Source: Hyalangium gracile | Lineage (GTDB): Bacteria; Myxococcota; Myxococcia; Myxococcales; Myxococcaceae | NCBI RefSeq assembly: GCF_020103725.1 | Contig: NZ_JAHXBG010000013.1 | Span: 1 to 64,000 of the forward strand | Direction: 5' to 3' | DNA: 64,000 nucleotides | Translations under genes and position numbers: made by a program | Shown: positions 36,514 through 45,920 of the stretch, one piece after another | Position numbering within the stretch: position 1 is the stretch's first letter | Layout: the number at the start of each line of letters is the position of its first letter | Notes under the pieces: generated by a model | What the model was told of the DNA's origin: nothing | Database searches by the model: none | Seen by the model: only the letters and a program-made list of their open reading frames with translations

Positions 36514-37323
36514 ATGAATCCTCCAGGTAGGCCACTTCATCGGGAATCCGGGCAGGCGGCGGTCGAGACGGCCCTTGTCGCGCCGATGATGGTGTTCCTC
36601 GTGCTGGGCATCATCCAGCTGGGGATGATGCACCAGGCGCGGCTGATGAATGAGTACGCCGCGTATCGCGCCGCCAGAGCGGGCATCGTCAACCACGGCG
36701 ACTGCGACATCATGGAGAACGCCGCGTTCTCGGCGGTGCTGCCCACGCTGGGGCCGCCGCCCTCGGGCGGCTCGGGCCGTGTCGACACGCTCGGCAAGGC
36801 GATGGTGCTCTACAAGGCGTACACCACGATCCCGGGCAACAAGATGTACACGGGCGCGGCGCTGCCGCTGCTCCGGCTCGAGGTGGTCAACCCCAGGAAG
36901 AGCCAGCTCTCCAGCCTGTTCTCCACCTACGGCTCGCACATGGACGGGCGCGAGATCGACTACGACGACGTGCGCAACGACGAGGTCATCGCGGCCAACC
37001 TGCTGTCGGTGCGCGTCACGTACTTCTACAACCTGCGCATCCCCTTCGCGAACTGGATGATGCACAGCTTCTTCATGGGGCGTGAGTCGCTGGGAGACCT
37101 CAGCGGCGTCCAGTTCGAGGTGCAGAAGGCCGGCGGCATGGCCGCCACGCGCTATCTGGAGGATCGGGGAGCGGCCAAGGGGGGCGACTACATCCAGCTG
37201 CGCACCCTGGCCACCCAGGGGACGTTCGTGATCCCCCTGATCTCCACCTACTCCATGCGCATGCAGTCCAACCTCTTCAACAACGGCTCACGCGGGCCTG
37301 GGAAGTGCGCCGTCGACAGCTGA
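36514..37323 (+). CDS. TadE/TadG-like pilus-assembly protein
   Basis: 269 aa. The N-terminus has the TadE signature: basic start, ESGQAAVETAL, then one hydrophobic helix (APMMVFLVLGIIQLGMM), followed by an exported domain. Such proteins are minor pilin-like parts of Flp/Tad pili, cleaved by a prepilin peptidase. First gene of a five-gene run (36514-41117) of similarly built proteins. No Tad ATPase, secretin or platform gene is in the window, so the partners must lie elsewhere. Confidence 0.85.
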   Translation: MNPPGRPLHRESGQAAVETALVAPMMVFLVLGIIQLGMMHQARLMNEYAAYRAARAGIVNHGDCDIMENAAFSAVLPTLGPPPSGGSGRVDTLGKAMVLYKAYTTIPGNKMYTGAALPLLRLEVVNPRKSQLSSLFSTYGSHMDGREIDYDDVRNDEVIAANLLSVRVTYFYNLRIPFANWMMHSFFMGRESLGDLSGVQFEVQKAGGMAATRYLEDRGAAKGGDYIQLRTLATQGTFVIPLISTYSMRMQSNLFNNGSRGPGKCAVDS

Positions 37324-37348
37324 GCCGTCGGCGACGAGCGGAGCGGAT

Positions 37349-38914
37349 ATGTACGGGATTCTTCGCAGAATGCGGCGCGACGAGCGGGGCCAGGCCATGG
37401 TCATCGGCGTCATCGCCCTGCTGGTGCTCTGCGTGACGGTGATGACCTCCGTGAGCATCGGCCACGGCGTCTACTCGAAGATCAAGCTGCAGGACGCCGC
37501 CGACGCCCAGGCCTACTCGCTCGCGGTGAAGGAGGCGCGCGCCTACAACTTCCTGGCCTACACCAACCGCGCGATGATCGTTCACTACTCGGCCATGCTC
37601 ACGGTGATGTCCTACGTGAGCCACGCCGTGTACCTGGACAAGACGATCCGCGTGGCGGCCAGCTACCTCAAGGCCATCCCCGTCATCGGCGGAATATTCG
37701 CGGCGGTGGAGACCGCCATCAAGACATGGAAGACCGTCGTCGAGACGGTCTCACGAGGCCTGGTACCCATATTGACAGCGCTCAACGTCGCGCTCTGGCT
37801 GGCCCAGGAGGCCATGCTCGTGGGCACGGTGCTGGACCTCATCACCTTCAACGAAACGGAGGTCATCGCCGGCACCGACAAGAACGCCATGACGGGCTAC
37901 GCGATGGACTTCGACTACACCTCGACCTCGGGCTGGGAAGCGCTGGCCGCCAACGTCACCACCAACTTCTCCAACGCGAAGAACTTCCTGCACGCCATCG
38001 ACGACGGCCCGCACAGCAGCGAGTCGACCATCGACTGGTCGGACCCCACGGGGCTGGGCAAGCGCTCCAAGCTCATGAAGAAGGACAACGCGCTGTCGGA
38101 TCCGGACATGGCGAAGTACCGCCTGCTGATGGGCAACCTGGCCAACGCCGTGCGCCGCGAGTGGACGGCGAAGGGCAAGGGGCCCATCCTCATCGGCCGC
38201 GACTGGGACTTCCACCTGTGCGTGGTGGTCGGCGAGCTGCGCATCAACAAGACGGCCGACAGCCAGATCAAGAGCTTCTCGGAGAACTTCGAGAACAACC
38301 GCAAGGATCAGCTCTACGCCTCGGACGACATCTCCATCGATGTCCGCATCCCCTGCTTCAACTTCCTCTCGGGCTGGGACACGGTGTTCGAGCTGCGCTT
38401 CCGGGCCGCGGCGGACGCGCGCGACGGCTACCACCAGGAGTACGGGCGTCGCAAGACGGACAACCACCACCCCTGGCTGGGCATCACTCCGTTCCTCACC
38501 TCGGACACCAGCTTCATGAAGCCCTGGCAGTACCACTTCAGCTACCCGTGCAGCCTGGTCATCCTCACCAAGGACATGATCGCCAAGCAGCAGATCTTCA
38601 ACATGCAGACCGAGTACATGAAGGGCTCGGGCACCTACGACGAGAACGGGGTGTTGGATCTCACGTGGGACATGGTCGGCGGCGACAGCCCGTCCGCGCA
38701 GAACTTCCGCGAGAAGACCGGCGGCATGATGGCCCTGGCCGTGGGCCGCGCCATCTACCACCGCCCCGGTGACTGGAAGGAGGAGCCCAACTTCTTCAAC
38801 CCGGTCTGGACGGCGCGCCTGGCTCCCGCGGTCACCCACTGGGAAGAGGAGTCCATGAAGGTGATGATCTCCGAGTGGGGCAAGGTGGAGGCCGTCTTTG
38901 GACTCAACTACTGA
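37349..38914 (+). CDS. TadG-like protein with large exported domain
   Basis: 521 aa. DERGQAMVIGVIALLVLCV at the N-terminus is a TadG/TadE-type processing site plus transmembrane helix. KLQDAADAQAYSLA matches the start of the putative Flp pilus-assembly TadE/G-like family, which loses its membrane anchor and is exported. A hydrophobic segment near residues 95-170 could be a second membrane region. RBS GGAGCGGAT. The stop is 7 bp before the next start. Confidence 0.82.
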   Translation: MYGILRRMRRDERGQAMVIGVIALLVLCVTVMTSVSIGHGVYSKIKLQDAADAQAYSLAVKEARAYNFLAYTNRAMIVHYSAMLTVMSYVSHAVYLDKTIRVAASYLKAIPVIGGIFAAVETAIKTWKTVVETVSRGLVPILTALNVALWLAQEAMLVGTVLDLITFNETEVIAGTDKNAMTGYAMDFDYTSTSGWEALAANVTTNFSNAKNFLHAIDDGPHSSESTIDWSDPTGLGKRSKLMKKDNALSDPDMAKYRLLMGNLANAVRREWTAKGKGPILIGRDWDFHLCVVVGELRINKTADSQIKSFSENFENNRKDQLYASDDISIDVRIPCFNFLSGWDTVFELRFRAAADARDGYHQEYGRRKTDNHHPWLGITPFLTSDTSFMKPWQYHFSYPCSLVILTKDMIAKQQIFNMQTEYMKGSGTYDENGVLDLTWDMVGGDSPSAQNFREKTGGMMALAVGRAIYHRPGDWKEEPNFFNPVWTARLAPAVTHWEEESMKVMISEWGKVEAVFGLNY

Positions 38915-38921
38915 AAGACGA

Positions 38922-40022
38922 ATGCTCAGGGGGCGCAGGGCCCAGCGGGGCGGGGCGGTGGTCGAGTTCGCCATCCTGGCGCCCATCCTGGTGGTGCTGG
39001 TCCTCTGGTCCAACTACTTCTGGGAGGTGCAGCACGCGCGCATCAAGGCCGCCGAGATCGCCCGCTTCGTCGCCTTCGAGCGCACGGTGCGCCCGGACCT
39101 GGGTGCGATCGCCGCCGAGGCGAAGGACCGCTACAAGGATCTCGACGGCACCACCAAGGGCGTGGAGCTGGGGACGGCCTACCGCAACCGGCTCACCATC
39201 AACGTGACGGCCAGGAATGCTCCCGCGCCGCTGACGGGCATGAGCCTGTCGGACATGGGCACCAAGGGCGGGGCGGGCGGGATCGCCGGCGCGGCCATGA
39301 GCGTGCTCGGCGCGGTGGCGGGCGAGGTCGCCCAGAAGATGGACCTGGACCCCAACCAGGGCGCCGTGCAGGCGGATGTCGAGGTGAAGATCGAGAACGC
39401 CATCATCCCCAACGAGATCGCCCTGTACACCACCGGCTTCTCGGACGATCGGCTGAACCTCACCCTCAACGAGCGCTTCTACATGTTCCACGACACGTGG
39501 CGCGCGTGGGGCTACGGCGACAACCCCAACAACACGTACGCGCGGGTGCAGCAGATCACCTATGACCGCGCCCGGCAGATCACCTATGCGGGCATCACCT
39601 CGGGCTCGGCGGGAGGAGCGCTGGACGCGATCGGCACGGTGCTCTCGGTGCTCGGGCTCGACTTCCCGTTCAGCGACAGCTACGTCCGCGACTCGTTCCT
39701 GATGCGCCCGGTGCCCCAGAACGGGTACTACAACGCGACCACGCCCACGCGCACGGTGCCGGGAGATCGGCTGCAAGCGGCCTACTGGCGCAGCGACACG
39801 CGGGCCTGCCTCAACAGCTGCGAGCCGACGATCATCAAGCAGAAGCGCGGCTACCGCAGCTCGGGCGACTACAACGACAACTGGCCGATGCGCTCCTACA
39901 ACTGCCGCGGCAAGTTCTTCCAGGGCGCCCGGCAGTCCAACCAGACCGAGTCCGAGTACTCGCAGCCGTCGGGCCCGGGCACCAGCTACTTCACCTACGG
40001 GCGCAACGCATGCCAGGAGTAG
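38922..40022 (+). CDS. TadE-like pseudopilin
   Basis: 366 aa from ATG 38922; a TTG at 38898 would overlap the previous gene and is less likely. N-terminus RGGAVVEFAILAPILVVLVL is the TadE motif. The exported part includes a glycine-rich loop (about 110-140) and a Cys pair near the end. Third of the Tad-like run. Confidence 0.82.
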   Translation: MLRGRRAQRGGAVVEFAILAPILVVLVLWSNYFWEVQHARIKAAEIARFVAFERTVRPDLGAIAAEAKDRYKDLDGTTKGVELGTAYRNRLTINVTARNAPAPLTGMSLSDMGTKGGAGGIAGAAMSVLGAVAGEVAQKMDLDPNQGAVQADVEVKIENAIIPNEIALYTTGFSDDRLNLTLNERFYMFHDTWRAWGYGDNPNNTYARVQQITYDRARQITYAGITSGSAGGALDAIGTVLSVLGLDFPFSDSYVRDSFLMRPVPQNGYYNATTPTRTVPGDRLQAAYWRSDTRACLNSCEPTIIKQKRGYRSSGDYNDNWPMRSYNCRGKFFQGARQSNQTESEYSQPSGPGTSYFTYGRNACQE

Positions 40023-40062
40023 GCATGCCGGGCGCCCTCACGCGGGACGAGACCGGAGCAGC

Positions 40063-40920
40063 ATGAGCGGGTTGTCGGACAGGACGGGCACCCTGACGCG
40101 GGTGGTGGGCTTCGGAGGCCTGATGATGCTGGTGGCCACCGCGCTGGTGCTGCGCGAGCCCCCGCCGGCCGAGCCGGAGGCCAGCGCCGCGCCCGCCCAG
40201 GCCGCGGTCGTCACCCAGGCTCCGCTGCCCGCTCCGGCGGTGGGGAAGGACCGGGTCCGCAAGCTGTTCCCCGCCTACCCCGGCGCGAACATCACCCCCA
40301 TGGGCATGCTGGAGGCCAACGGCAACCCGATGGAGATGTCCTTCTTCGACACGCGGAGCCCGGCGGCGGACGTGCTCGACTTCTACCGCCGCGAGTTCCG
40401 CCAGCGGGGCTACCACGTCGTCACCGAGCCGGACGGCAAGGGCGGCGGCGCGGTCAACTACTACGACCCGATGATGGGCGCGCTCATCTCCGTCACGGCG
40501 GTGGGCGTGGGCAGCGGCCGCGAGGCGCACACCATGGTGTTCCCCTCCATCGTCGAGGCGCCCCAGGGCGTGCACTTGCAGGGCAGCGCGCCCGAGGCGC
40601 TCCCGCTGCCGCCGGGCGCGGTGACGGTGCTGCGCGTGGATGATCGCAGCCCGGGCCCGTCCGATGGCAGCTCCACCGTGACGCAGGTGGCGCACGGCAC
40701 GCCGCAGATGCTGGCGGACTTCTACAAGGCGGAGATGGCCGGGCGCGGCTTCGTCCAGAAGGACAGCCACTCCTCGAACGGCGTGGAGATGCTCGACTTC
40801 TCGCGGGCCGGCGAGCGCGTCTCGCTCTCGCTGTCGCCCATCGAAAAGGAGGGGCTGCCCCAGTCCCTCGTCACGCTCGTCATGGAGCGTGCCCCTGAAC
40901 TCAAGGAGCCGAAGCAATGA
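40063..40920 (+). CDS. Tad-cluster hypothetical membrane/secreted protein
   Basis: 285 aa. One N-terminal transmembrane segment (VVGFGGLMMLVATALVL), a Pro/Ala-rich linker, then two related halves. Each contains an FY-K/R-x-E/M-x-x-RG(Y/F) helix (LDFYRREFRQRGY near 105 and LADFYKAEMAGRGF near 220), suggesting an internal duplication. RBS GGAG before ATG 40063. It overlaps the next gene by ATGA. Function unknown; position implies a role with the Tad-like proteins. Confidence 0.75.
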   Translation: MSGLSDRTGTLTRVVGFGGLMMLVATALVLREPPPAEPEASAAPAQAAVVTQAPLPAPAVGKDRVRKLFPAYPGANITPMGMLEANGNPMEMSFFDTRSPAADVLDFYRREFRQRGYHVVTEPDGKGGGAVNYYDPMMGALISVTAVGVGSGREAHTMVFPSIVEAPQGVHLQGSAPEALPLPPGAVTVLRVDDRSPGPSDGSSTVTQVAHGTPQMLADFYKAEMAGRGFVQKDSHSSNGVEMLDFSRAGERVSLSLSPIEKEGLPQSLVTLVMERAPELKEPKQ

Positions 40921-41117
40921 GTGGAGTGCTCTCTCGCACCTACCGCTGGCTGAAGCGCCCTCGCTCGCGTGGGCAGGCCATGGCGGAGTTCTCGATCATC
41001 CTCATGTCGCTGCTGGTGGGCGGAGTGGCGCTCTCCACGTTCGCGCCGGACATGCTGGCCGCCTACACCATCTACGTGCGCGGCTTCTACGTCGTCCTGG
41101 GCTACCCGATCGGCTGA
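40917..41117 (+). CDS. Small TadE/Flp-pilin-like protein
   Basis: 66 aa. RSRGQAMAEFSIILMSLLVGG is a TadE/Flp-type N-terminus (processing site, Glu, hydrophobic helix), but the protein ends 25 residues after the helix. That size fits a Flp-like pilin rather than a full TadE. The start overlaps the previous stop by 4 nt. If it is the pilin, it should be the most abundant product of the cluster. Confidence 0.75.
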   Translation: MSGVLSRTYRWLKRPRSRGQAMAEFSIILMSLLVGGVALSTFAPDMLAAYTIYVRGFYVVLGYPIG

Positions 41118-41141
41118 GCCGGACGGGCGGGCCCGCGCTCC

Positions 41142-41903
41142 TCACTGGCCGGGCACGCGCGGCACGGCGATGGGGACGGCGTTCAGCTCGGGGCGGGCGC
41201 CGGTGCCGCTCTTCCTGGCCACCCAGGTGGCCTCGGGGCCGCGCAGGGACTCCACGCCGAAGACCGGGGCCTTCGGGGTGGTGACCACCTCCATGGTGCT
41301 CCCGGTCTCCAGGCGGAAGGTGAGCTGGCGGGCCTTGCCGGCGAACGGGCCGCCGCGCACCTCGGTGTCTCGCGCCCGCGTCTGCTCTCCGCGCAGCTCG
41401 GGCTGATCGGCCAGGAGATCCACCGGGATGGAGATGGGCGCGTTGGGAGGGACGGACACCGCCAGGCGCTCCACGAGGGGGTGGGTGCCGCCTTCGATCC
41501 ACAGCACGACGAGGGTGCGCGGCTTCGTGTCGTAGGTGACCTCGAGCTGGTACAGCGGCGTGGTGTTGTCGCGCAGGGTGTGCCCCACCACCGCGGCGCG
41601 AACGGGGAAGGTCGCCTGCTTGGAGCGGAACTCGTACTCCACCCAGGCTCCGACGGTGGGCTGGAACTGGCCGTAGAGCAGGGGCGGCGGGATGAGGGCG
41701 CGCGCCTCCGCGAGCCGGGAAGGGTGGATGGTGCTGCCTCCATCGGTGGCGGAGGGGACGCCGCCATCCGTCGCCGTTCCGGAGGCAGGAGGCGTCACGG
41801 GCGCGGGGGAAGCGGCGGGCTGGGTGCCTGCATCCGGAGCGGCGGAGCTCGAGGAGCCGAGCAGCACGAGCGAGAGACACGAGGCGTTCAAGAGGCGGCG
41901 CAT
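41142..41903 (-). CDS. Secreted hypothetical protein, paralogue of 41990
   Basis: 253 aa from ATG 41903 with signal peptide (LNASCLSLVLLGSSSSA) and a Pro/Ala-rich linker. The folded part opens with WVEYEFRSKQATFPVRAAVVG and is strand-rich. The 41990 protein has a similar stretch (WARYVGESSEGPLEFVFKVGG). Function unknown. Convergent with the Tad-like run and divergent from its paralogue. Confidence 0.72.
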   Translation of the reverse strand: MRRLLNASCLSLVLLGSSSSAAPDAGTQPAASPAPVTPPASGTATDGGVPSATDGGSTIHPSRLAEARALIPPPLLYGQFQPTVGAWVEYEFRSKQATFPVRAAVVGHTLRDNTTPLYQLEVTYDTKPRTLVVLWIEGGTHPLVERLAVSVPPNAPISIPVDLLADQPELRGEQTRARDTEVRGGPFAGKARQLTFRLETGSTMEVVTTPKAPVFGVESLRGPEATWVARKSGTGARPELNAVPIAVPRVPGQ

Positions 41904-41989
41904 GGGAGGGGTACTATCTGCCCTTCTCTCTTCGAGGGACAAGCCGTTTGCCTGGGCCGCGAGGGCTCGGGGCAGGAGCGAGGGTTGGC

Positions 41990-42610
41990 ATGAGCAGGGC
42001 AGGGATCATCGCGGTGGCACTGCTGTTCACCGGCGCCACGGCGGCGCGGGCGCAGGAGAGCGTCACGGGGAGCATGCTGGGGCTGCCGCTCGTCATCAAG
42101 GAGGGCGGCTGGGCGCGCTACGTGGGCGAGTCCTCGGAGGGCCCCTTGGAGTTCGTCTTCAAGGTGGGCGGCACCGGGCGCCACGCGGGCAAGAGCGGCC
42201 GTTGGATCATCCTCGAGGTGGAGGTGCCGATGACGGGGCGCATCACCCTCCAGTTCCTCGTCAACGGGGATCGGTTCTCGGCGAAGAACGTGCTGCTCCT
42301 GCGGATGATGCTGCCCGGACAGCCGCCGAGAGATTCCTCCCAGGCCTTCGCCAAGGCCGGCGAGCCGAACATCCAGCCCCGGGTGCTCAAGGAGGCCGTC
42401 GAGACGATCGCCGGCCGCAAGATCAACGTCACCGAGTACGCGTACCCGGGAGGCATCTCCGCGGGCTGGTCTCCCTCCGTGCCCGCGCTGGGGCTGACCC
42501 ACGTGTCTGGCGCCCAGTCGTACCAGCTGGTGGCCTTCGGCGTGGGCGGCGATCCCTGGAAGGGCACGGCGCCGAGCGCGATCTGGCCGGAGCCCCCCGC
42601 GAAGAAGTGA
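41990..42610 (+). CDS. Secreted hypothetical protein, paralogue of 41142
   Basis: 206 aa from ATG 41990 with AGGAG upstream. Signal peptide (IIAVALLFTGATAARAQ). Strand-rich body without known motifs, apparently a shorter relative of the divergent 41142-41903 product. The two starts share an 86-bp promoter region. Three bases separate its stop from that of the convergent membrane protein. Confidence 0.72.
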   Translation: MSRAGIIAVALLFTGATAARAQESVTGSMLGLPLVIKEGGWARYVGESSEGPLEFVFKVGGTGRHAGKSGRWIILEVEVPMTGRITLQFLVNGDRFSAKNVLLLRMMLPGQPPRDSSQAFAKAGEPNIQPRVLKEAVETIAGRKINVTEYAYPGGISAGWSPSVPALGLTHVSGAQSYQLVAFGVGGDPWKGTAPSAIWPEPPAKK

Positions 42611-42613
42611 GCC

Positions 42614-43252
42614 TCAGCGCCCCGGCGCGCGGGCGGAGAGGCCGGCCTGGAGCAGGGTGCGGCGAAGCTCCTCGTGCTCGGCGCCGACGAGGCGGGCCTG
42701 GAGCCGGAGCTGGTTGCCTCGGCCGGCCTGGAGCTCCGAGCGGGGGAAGTCGCCGCGGGTCTTCTGGAGCTGGAACCACTCCAGCTCGGAGAAGCGCGTG
42801 CGCTTGCCCAGGTGGTCGATGAAGCCATCCGAGGCCAGGAAGAGGGCGGGGATGAGGTGGAGGCCGATGCCGCACAGCCACCCCGCCAGCCCCAGACAGA
42901 AGCCGGCGAGCGCCGGCCGCCCATCCGTGGAGAGCAGGTGCAGCGCCCCGAGGCCGAGGACGACCATGGCGGCGAGCACCTGCAGGTAGGTGCCGACCTC
43001 CGCCCGGGTGCGCAGCACGACGAGCGCGCGGGCCCGGAGCAGGGTGAACAGCGCCAGCAGGGACAGGAGCGCTAGGCCTCCGGAGGCCACGGCCACGCCG
43101 AGATCGATCAGGCCCTGACGGCCGCCGAGCCGCTGCGACTCGCGGACGAGCCACACCGCGCAGCCGCTGAAGAAGGCGAGCGCCACCCCGTGGAAGAGGA
43201 TGGCGGAGGTGGGAGTCCTAGGAGTTTCCTTCACGGTGGGTACGCCCAGCAT
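42614..43252 (-). CDS. Hypothetical inner-membrane protein, four TM helices
   Basis: 212 aa. Four hydrophobic helices (about 18-36, 48-70, 85-105, 113-135) are followed by a cytoplasmic tail of about 75 residues with a basic helix. No recognised family. It faces away from the lipid kinase gene at 43377, with 124 bp between starts. Confidence 0.7.
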   Translation of the reverse strand: MLGVPTVKETPRTPTSAILFHGVALAFFSGCAVWLVRESQRLGGRQGLIDLGVAVASGGLALLSLLALFTLLRARALVVLRTRAEVGTYLQVLAAMVVLGLGALHLLSTDGRPALAGFCLGLAGWLCGIGLHLIPALFLASDGFIDHLGKRTRFSELEWFQLQKTRGDFPRSELQAGRGNQLRLQARLVGAEHEELRRTLLQAGLSARAPGR

Positions 43253-43376
43253 GACACGAACAGGCTATTGTACCGCCCCCGTATCGGGTCCTGGCGCCAC
43301 TCGCGCGAGTCGCGGAGTGGTGCGCGGCCTCGCCAGCACGTAAACAGGCGTCTCCAGGCAGGAGGAGAGGGGCTGA

Positions 43377-44300
43377 ATGAAGACGTTCCTCGTGGTCAAC
43401 CCGCGCAGCGCCGGTGGTCAGACGGGGAAGCGCTGGGCGGAGCTGTCCGCCCAGGTAGGTCGGGCCGTGGGTGAGTTCGGGCAGGAGTTCACGGCCGGGG
43501 CGATGGACGCGGCGCGCATCGCCCGCAAGGCCATCCACGACGGCTACGACTGCATCGTCGCGGTGGGCGGGGACGGCACCATCAACGAGGTGGTCAACGG
43601 CTTCTTCGAGAACGGTCGGGCAATCAACCCGAACGCGGCGCTGGGCGTCATCCCCCGAGGCACGGGCGGAGACTTCCGGCGGGCCTTCGGGTGGGACCTG
43701 GAGCTGGACTCGGCGCTGGCGCGGCTGCGCTCGGACAAGACGGAGCCCTTCGACGTGGGGCTCGTCGAGTACGTCAACCACGAGGGCAAGCCGGAGCAGC
43801 GCTACTTCGCGAACATCGCCTCGCTGGGGGTGAGCGCCTTCGTGGCCAACGAGGTGAACGCGAGCAACAAGACGCTGGGCGGCAACATGGCCTTCGTGTG
43901 GGGCACGGTGAAGGGCATGTTCCGGTTCGATCCGCCCACGGTGAAGCTGCGCGCGGACGGCGGCGCCCAGGAGACGGTGCCCATCAACGTGGTGGCGGTG
44001 GCCAACGGGCGCTACTTCGGCAGCGGCATGTGCGTGGCTCCGGACGCGCTCACGCACGATGGGCTGTTCGACATCACCATCTGGTCCGGCTACGGGCTCA
44101 AGGACTTCGTCTTCCGCTCCAAGGGCATCTACAGCGGCGAGCACGTGACGTGGAAGGGCACCAGGCGCCTGCGCTGCCGCACCTTCGAGGCCGAGAGCCA
44201 GGAGGGCCAGGAGGTCCTGATCGAGGTGGACGGCGAGGTGCCTGGCCGGCTGCCGGTGAAGATGACGGTGCTGCCGGGCGCCATCCGCCTCAAGGTGTGA
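43377..44300 (+). CDS. Diacylglycerol/lipid kinase family protein (YegS/BmrU type)
   Basis: 307 aa. NPRSAGGQTGKRW and the nucleotide loop GGDGTINEVVNG, then PRGTGGDFRR, are the signatures of the DAGK catalytic domain. The C-terminal half has the family beta-sandwich. It phosphorylates a lipid such as diacylglycerol, feeding phosphatidate back into phospholipid synthesis; substrate not determinable. Excellent RBS (GGAGGAGAGGGG). Single-gene unit. Confidence 0.9.
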   Translation: MKTFLVVNPRSAGGQTGKRWAELSAQVGRAVGEFGQEFTAGAMDAARIARKAIHDGYDCIVAVGGDGTINEVVNGFFENGRAINPNAALGVIPRGTGGDFRRAFGWDLELDSALARLRSDKTEPFDVGLVEYVNHEGKPEQRYFANIASLGVSAFVANEVNASNKTLGGNMAFVWGTVKGMFRFDPPTVKLRADGGAQETVPINVVAVANGRYFGSGMCVAPDALTHDGLFDITIWSGYGLKDFVFRSKGIYSGEHVTWKGTRRLRCRTFEAESQEGQEVLIEVDGEVPGRLPVKMTVLPGAIRLKV

Positions 44301-44513
44301 CGGCGTCGGCGTCGAGGCGGCCTGGGCGGTCGCAGCCAATGGTCCTCCGAGTGCTGGAGCTCGGCTGTCTGTAACGCAGGCAGCCTACGTACGAAGTCGG
44401 GCACATCCAGCACAACCTGATGCATTGTATGCTTGCTGGCGTTATCCCCCGCCTTCAAGGGTCGCCGGGGCATGTCCCCGGTGGCCAGGTGCTCAGGAAA
44501 CCCGGAGTGGCTC

Positions 44514-45566
44514 ATGTCTCAGCGAGGACCCTCTCAGCTCGATCTCTTCACCGGCGCCGTCTCTCCGACGCAGGCGCGCCGCTCTCGGAAGGCGGAGCCG
44601 GTGGGCCCGGCGCCCATCTCGGAGGAGGTGCGCGCCCTGGGCGAGCGGTTGCCGCAGGGCCTGTACCTGGGCACCTCGTCCTGGGCCTTCCCGGGGTGGG
44701 CGGGGCTCGTCTACGACCGGGACGTGGCGCAGTCCATGCTGGCGCGCGAGGGGCTCGCGGCCTACGGGCGGCACCCGGTGCTGCGCACGGTGGGCATCGA
44801 TCGGACCTTCTACAGCCCCATCTCCGCCGTCACCTTCGCCGAGTACGCCGCGCAGGTGCCCCCGGGCTTCCGCTTCCTGGTGAAGGCGCACGAGGTCTGC
44901 ACCATGGCGCGCTACCCCCTGCACGAGCGCTACGGCGTCCACCGGGGGCAGAGCAACGATCGGTTCCTCCAGGCCAGCTACGCGGCGGACATGGTGGTGG
45001 CGCCCTTCGTGGAGGGGCTGGGGGAGAAGGCCGGGCCGCTCGTCTTCCAGTTCCCGCCCCAGGACACGCGCAGCCTCGGAGGCCCGGGGCGCTTCGTGGA
45101 GCGGCTCCACGCCTTCTTCGCCGCCCTGCCGCGTGGGCCGCTCTACGCGGTGGAGGTCCGCAACGACGAGCTGCTCACCGAGGGCTTTGCCCAGGTGCTC
45201 TCGGAGCTGGGCGTGTGCCCGGTGCTCTCGGCCTGGCGGCAGATGCCGCCGGTGGTGCACCAGGCCGTGCGCACGCGGGCGCTCGAGGCGCGGGCGCTGG
45301 TGGCGCGGTGGATGCTGCCGCCGCACCTCGGCTACGAGGAGGCCTACGCCCGCTTCGCTCCCTTCGACCGCCTGGTGGACGAGGACGCCGTCACCCGCGA
45401 GGCGCTGGCTGGCATCTGCTCCGCCGCCCTGCACAAGGGGCAACCGGCCTTCGTCATCATCAACAACAAGGCGGAGGGCAGCGCTCCCTTGTCTGCTCTC
45501 AAGCTGGCCGACAGCATTGATCAGGTGGTGAGCGGCCGACGCAGCGCATCAGAGAGGGGTGCGTAA
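44514..45566 (+). CDS. DUF72 (YecE-like) TIM-barrel protein
   Basis: 350 aa from ATG 44514 with GGAG 7 bases before; longer in-frame starts read non-coding sequence. LGTSSWAFPGWAGLVY followed by FYSPISAVTFAEYAAQVPPGF matches the DUF72 pattern (WxGxFYP-like loop, then a substrate-pocket Phe-Tyr). The biochemical role of the family is not established. C-terminal NNKAEGSAPLSAL is also family-like. No operon partner. Confidence 0.88.
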   Translation: MSQRGPSQLDLFTGAVSPTQARRSRKAEPVGPAPISEEVRALGERLPQGLYLGTSSWAFPGWAGLVYDRDVAQSMLAREGLAAYGRHPVLRTVGIDRTFYSPISAVTFAEYAAQVPPGFRFLVKAHEVCTMARYPLHERYGVHRGQSNDRFLQASYAADMVVAPFVEGLGEKAGPLVFQFPPQDTRSLGGPGRFVERLHAFFAALPRGPLYAVEVRNDELLTEGFAQVLSELGVCPVLSAWRQMPPVVHQAVRTRALEARALVARWMLPPHLGYEEAYARFAPFDRLVDEDAVTREALAGICSAALHKGQPAFVIINNKAEGSAPLSALKLADSIDQVVSGRRSASERGA

Positions 45567-45626
45567 GGAATTTTACACCTGGAATGCCTGGAAGGTCGTG
45601 CACACCTCTTGCTAGAAGGGGAAGGC

Positions 45627-45920
45627 ATGAAGCCACTCATGATGGCGGCACTCGTGGTCCAGCTCACCTCCGCAGGGGGCGCGGGGAGTGGGCGCCCTGG
45701 AGAGAAGCAGGGCAACGCGGGCTCCTCCATGAAGGACGTGGGAAAACATTTCACCGCCCTGAAGGGCGAAGTGAAGTCGTTGTCCCAGCAGTTCCGCGAG
45801 GCCAAGGAGCGCGCGCGGCTCGAGGCGGAGCGGAAGAAGCAGGAGGAAGAGGGCTTCCATGCGCCACAGACCCAGCGACCCGCCGCAGTCCCCGCCGCTC
45901 CCGGAGGAAGCGCCCTCTGA
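45627..45920 (+). CDS. Small secreted coiled-coil protein
   Basis: 97 aa from ATG 45627 with GGGGAAGG. N-terminal signal (MKPLMMAALVVQLTSAGGAG), then a highly charged helix (SQQFREAKERARLEAERKKQ) and a Pro/Ala tail. Its last 62 bp overlap the Smr gene, an unusually long overlap for the window. Function unknown. Confidence 0.6.
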   Translation: MKPLMMAALVVQLTSAGGAGSGRPGEKQGNAGSSMKDVGKHFTALKGEVKSLSQQFREAKERARLEAERKKQEEEGFHAPQTQRPAAVPAAPGGSAL

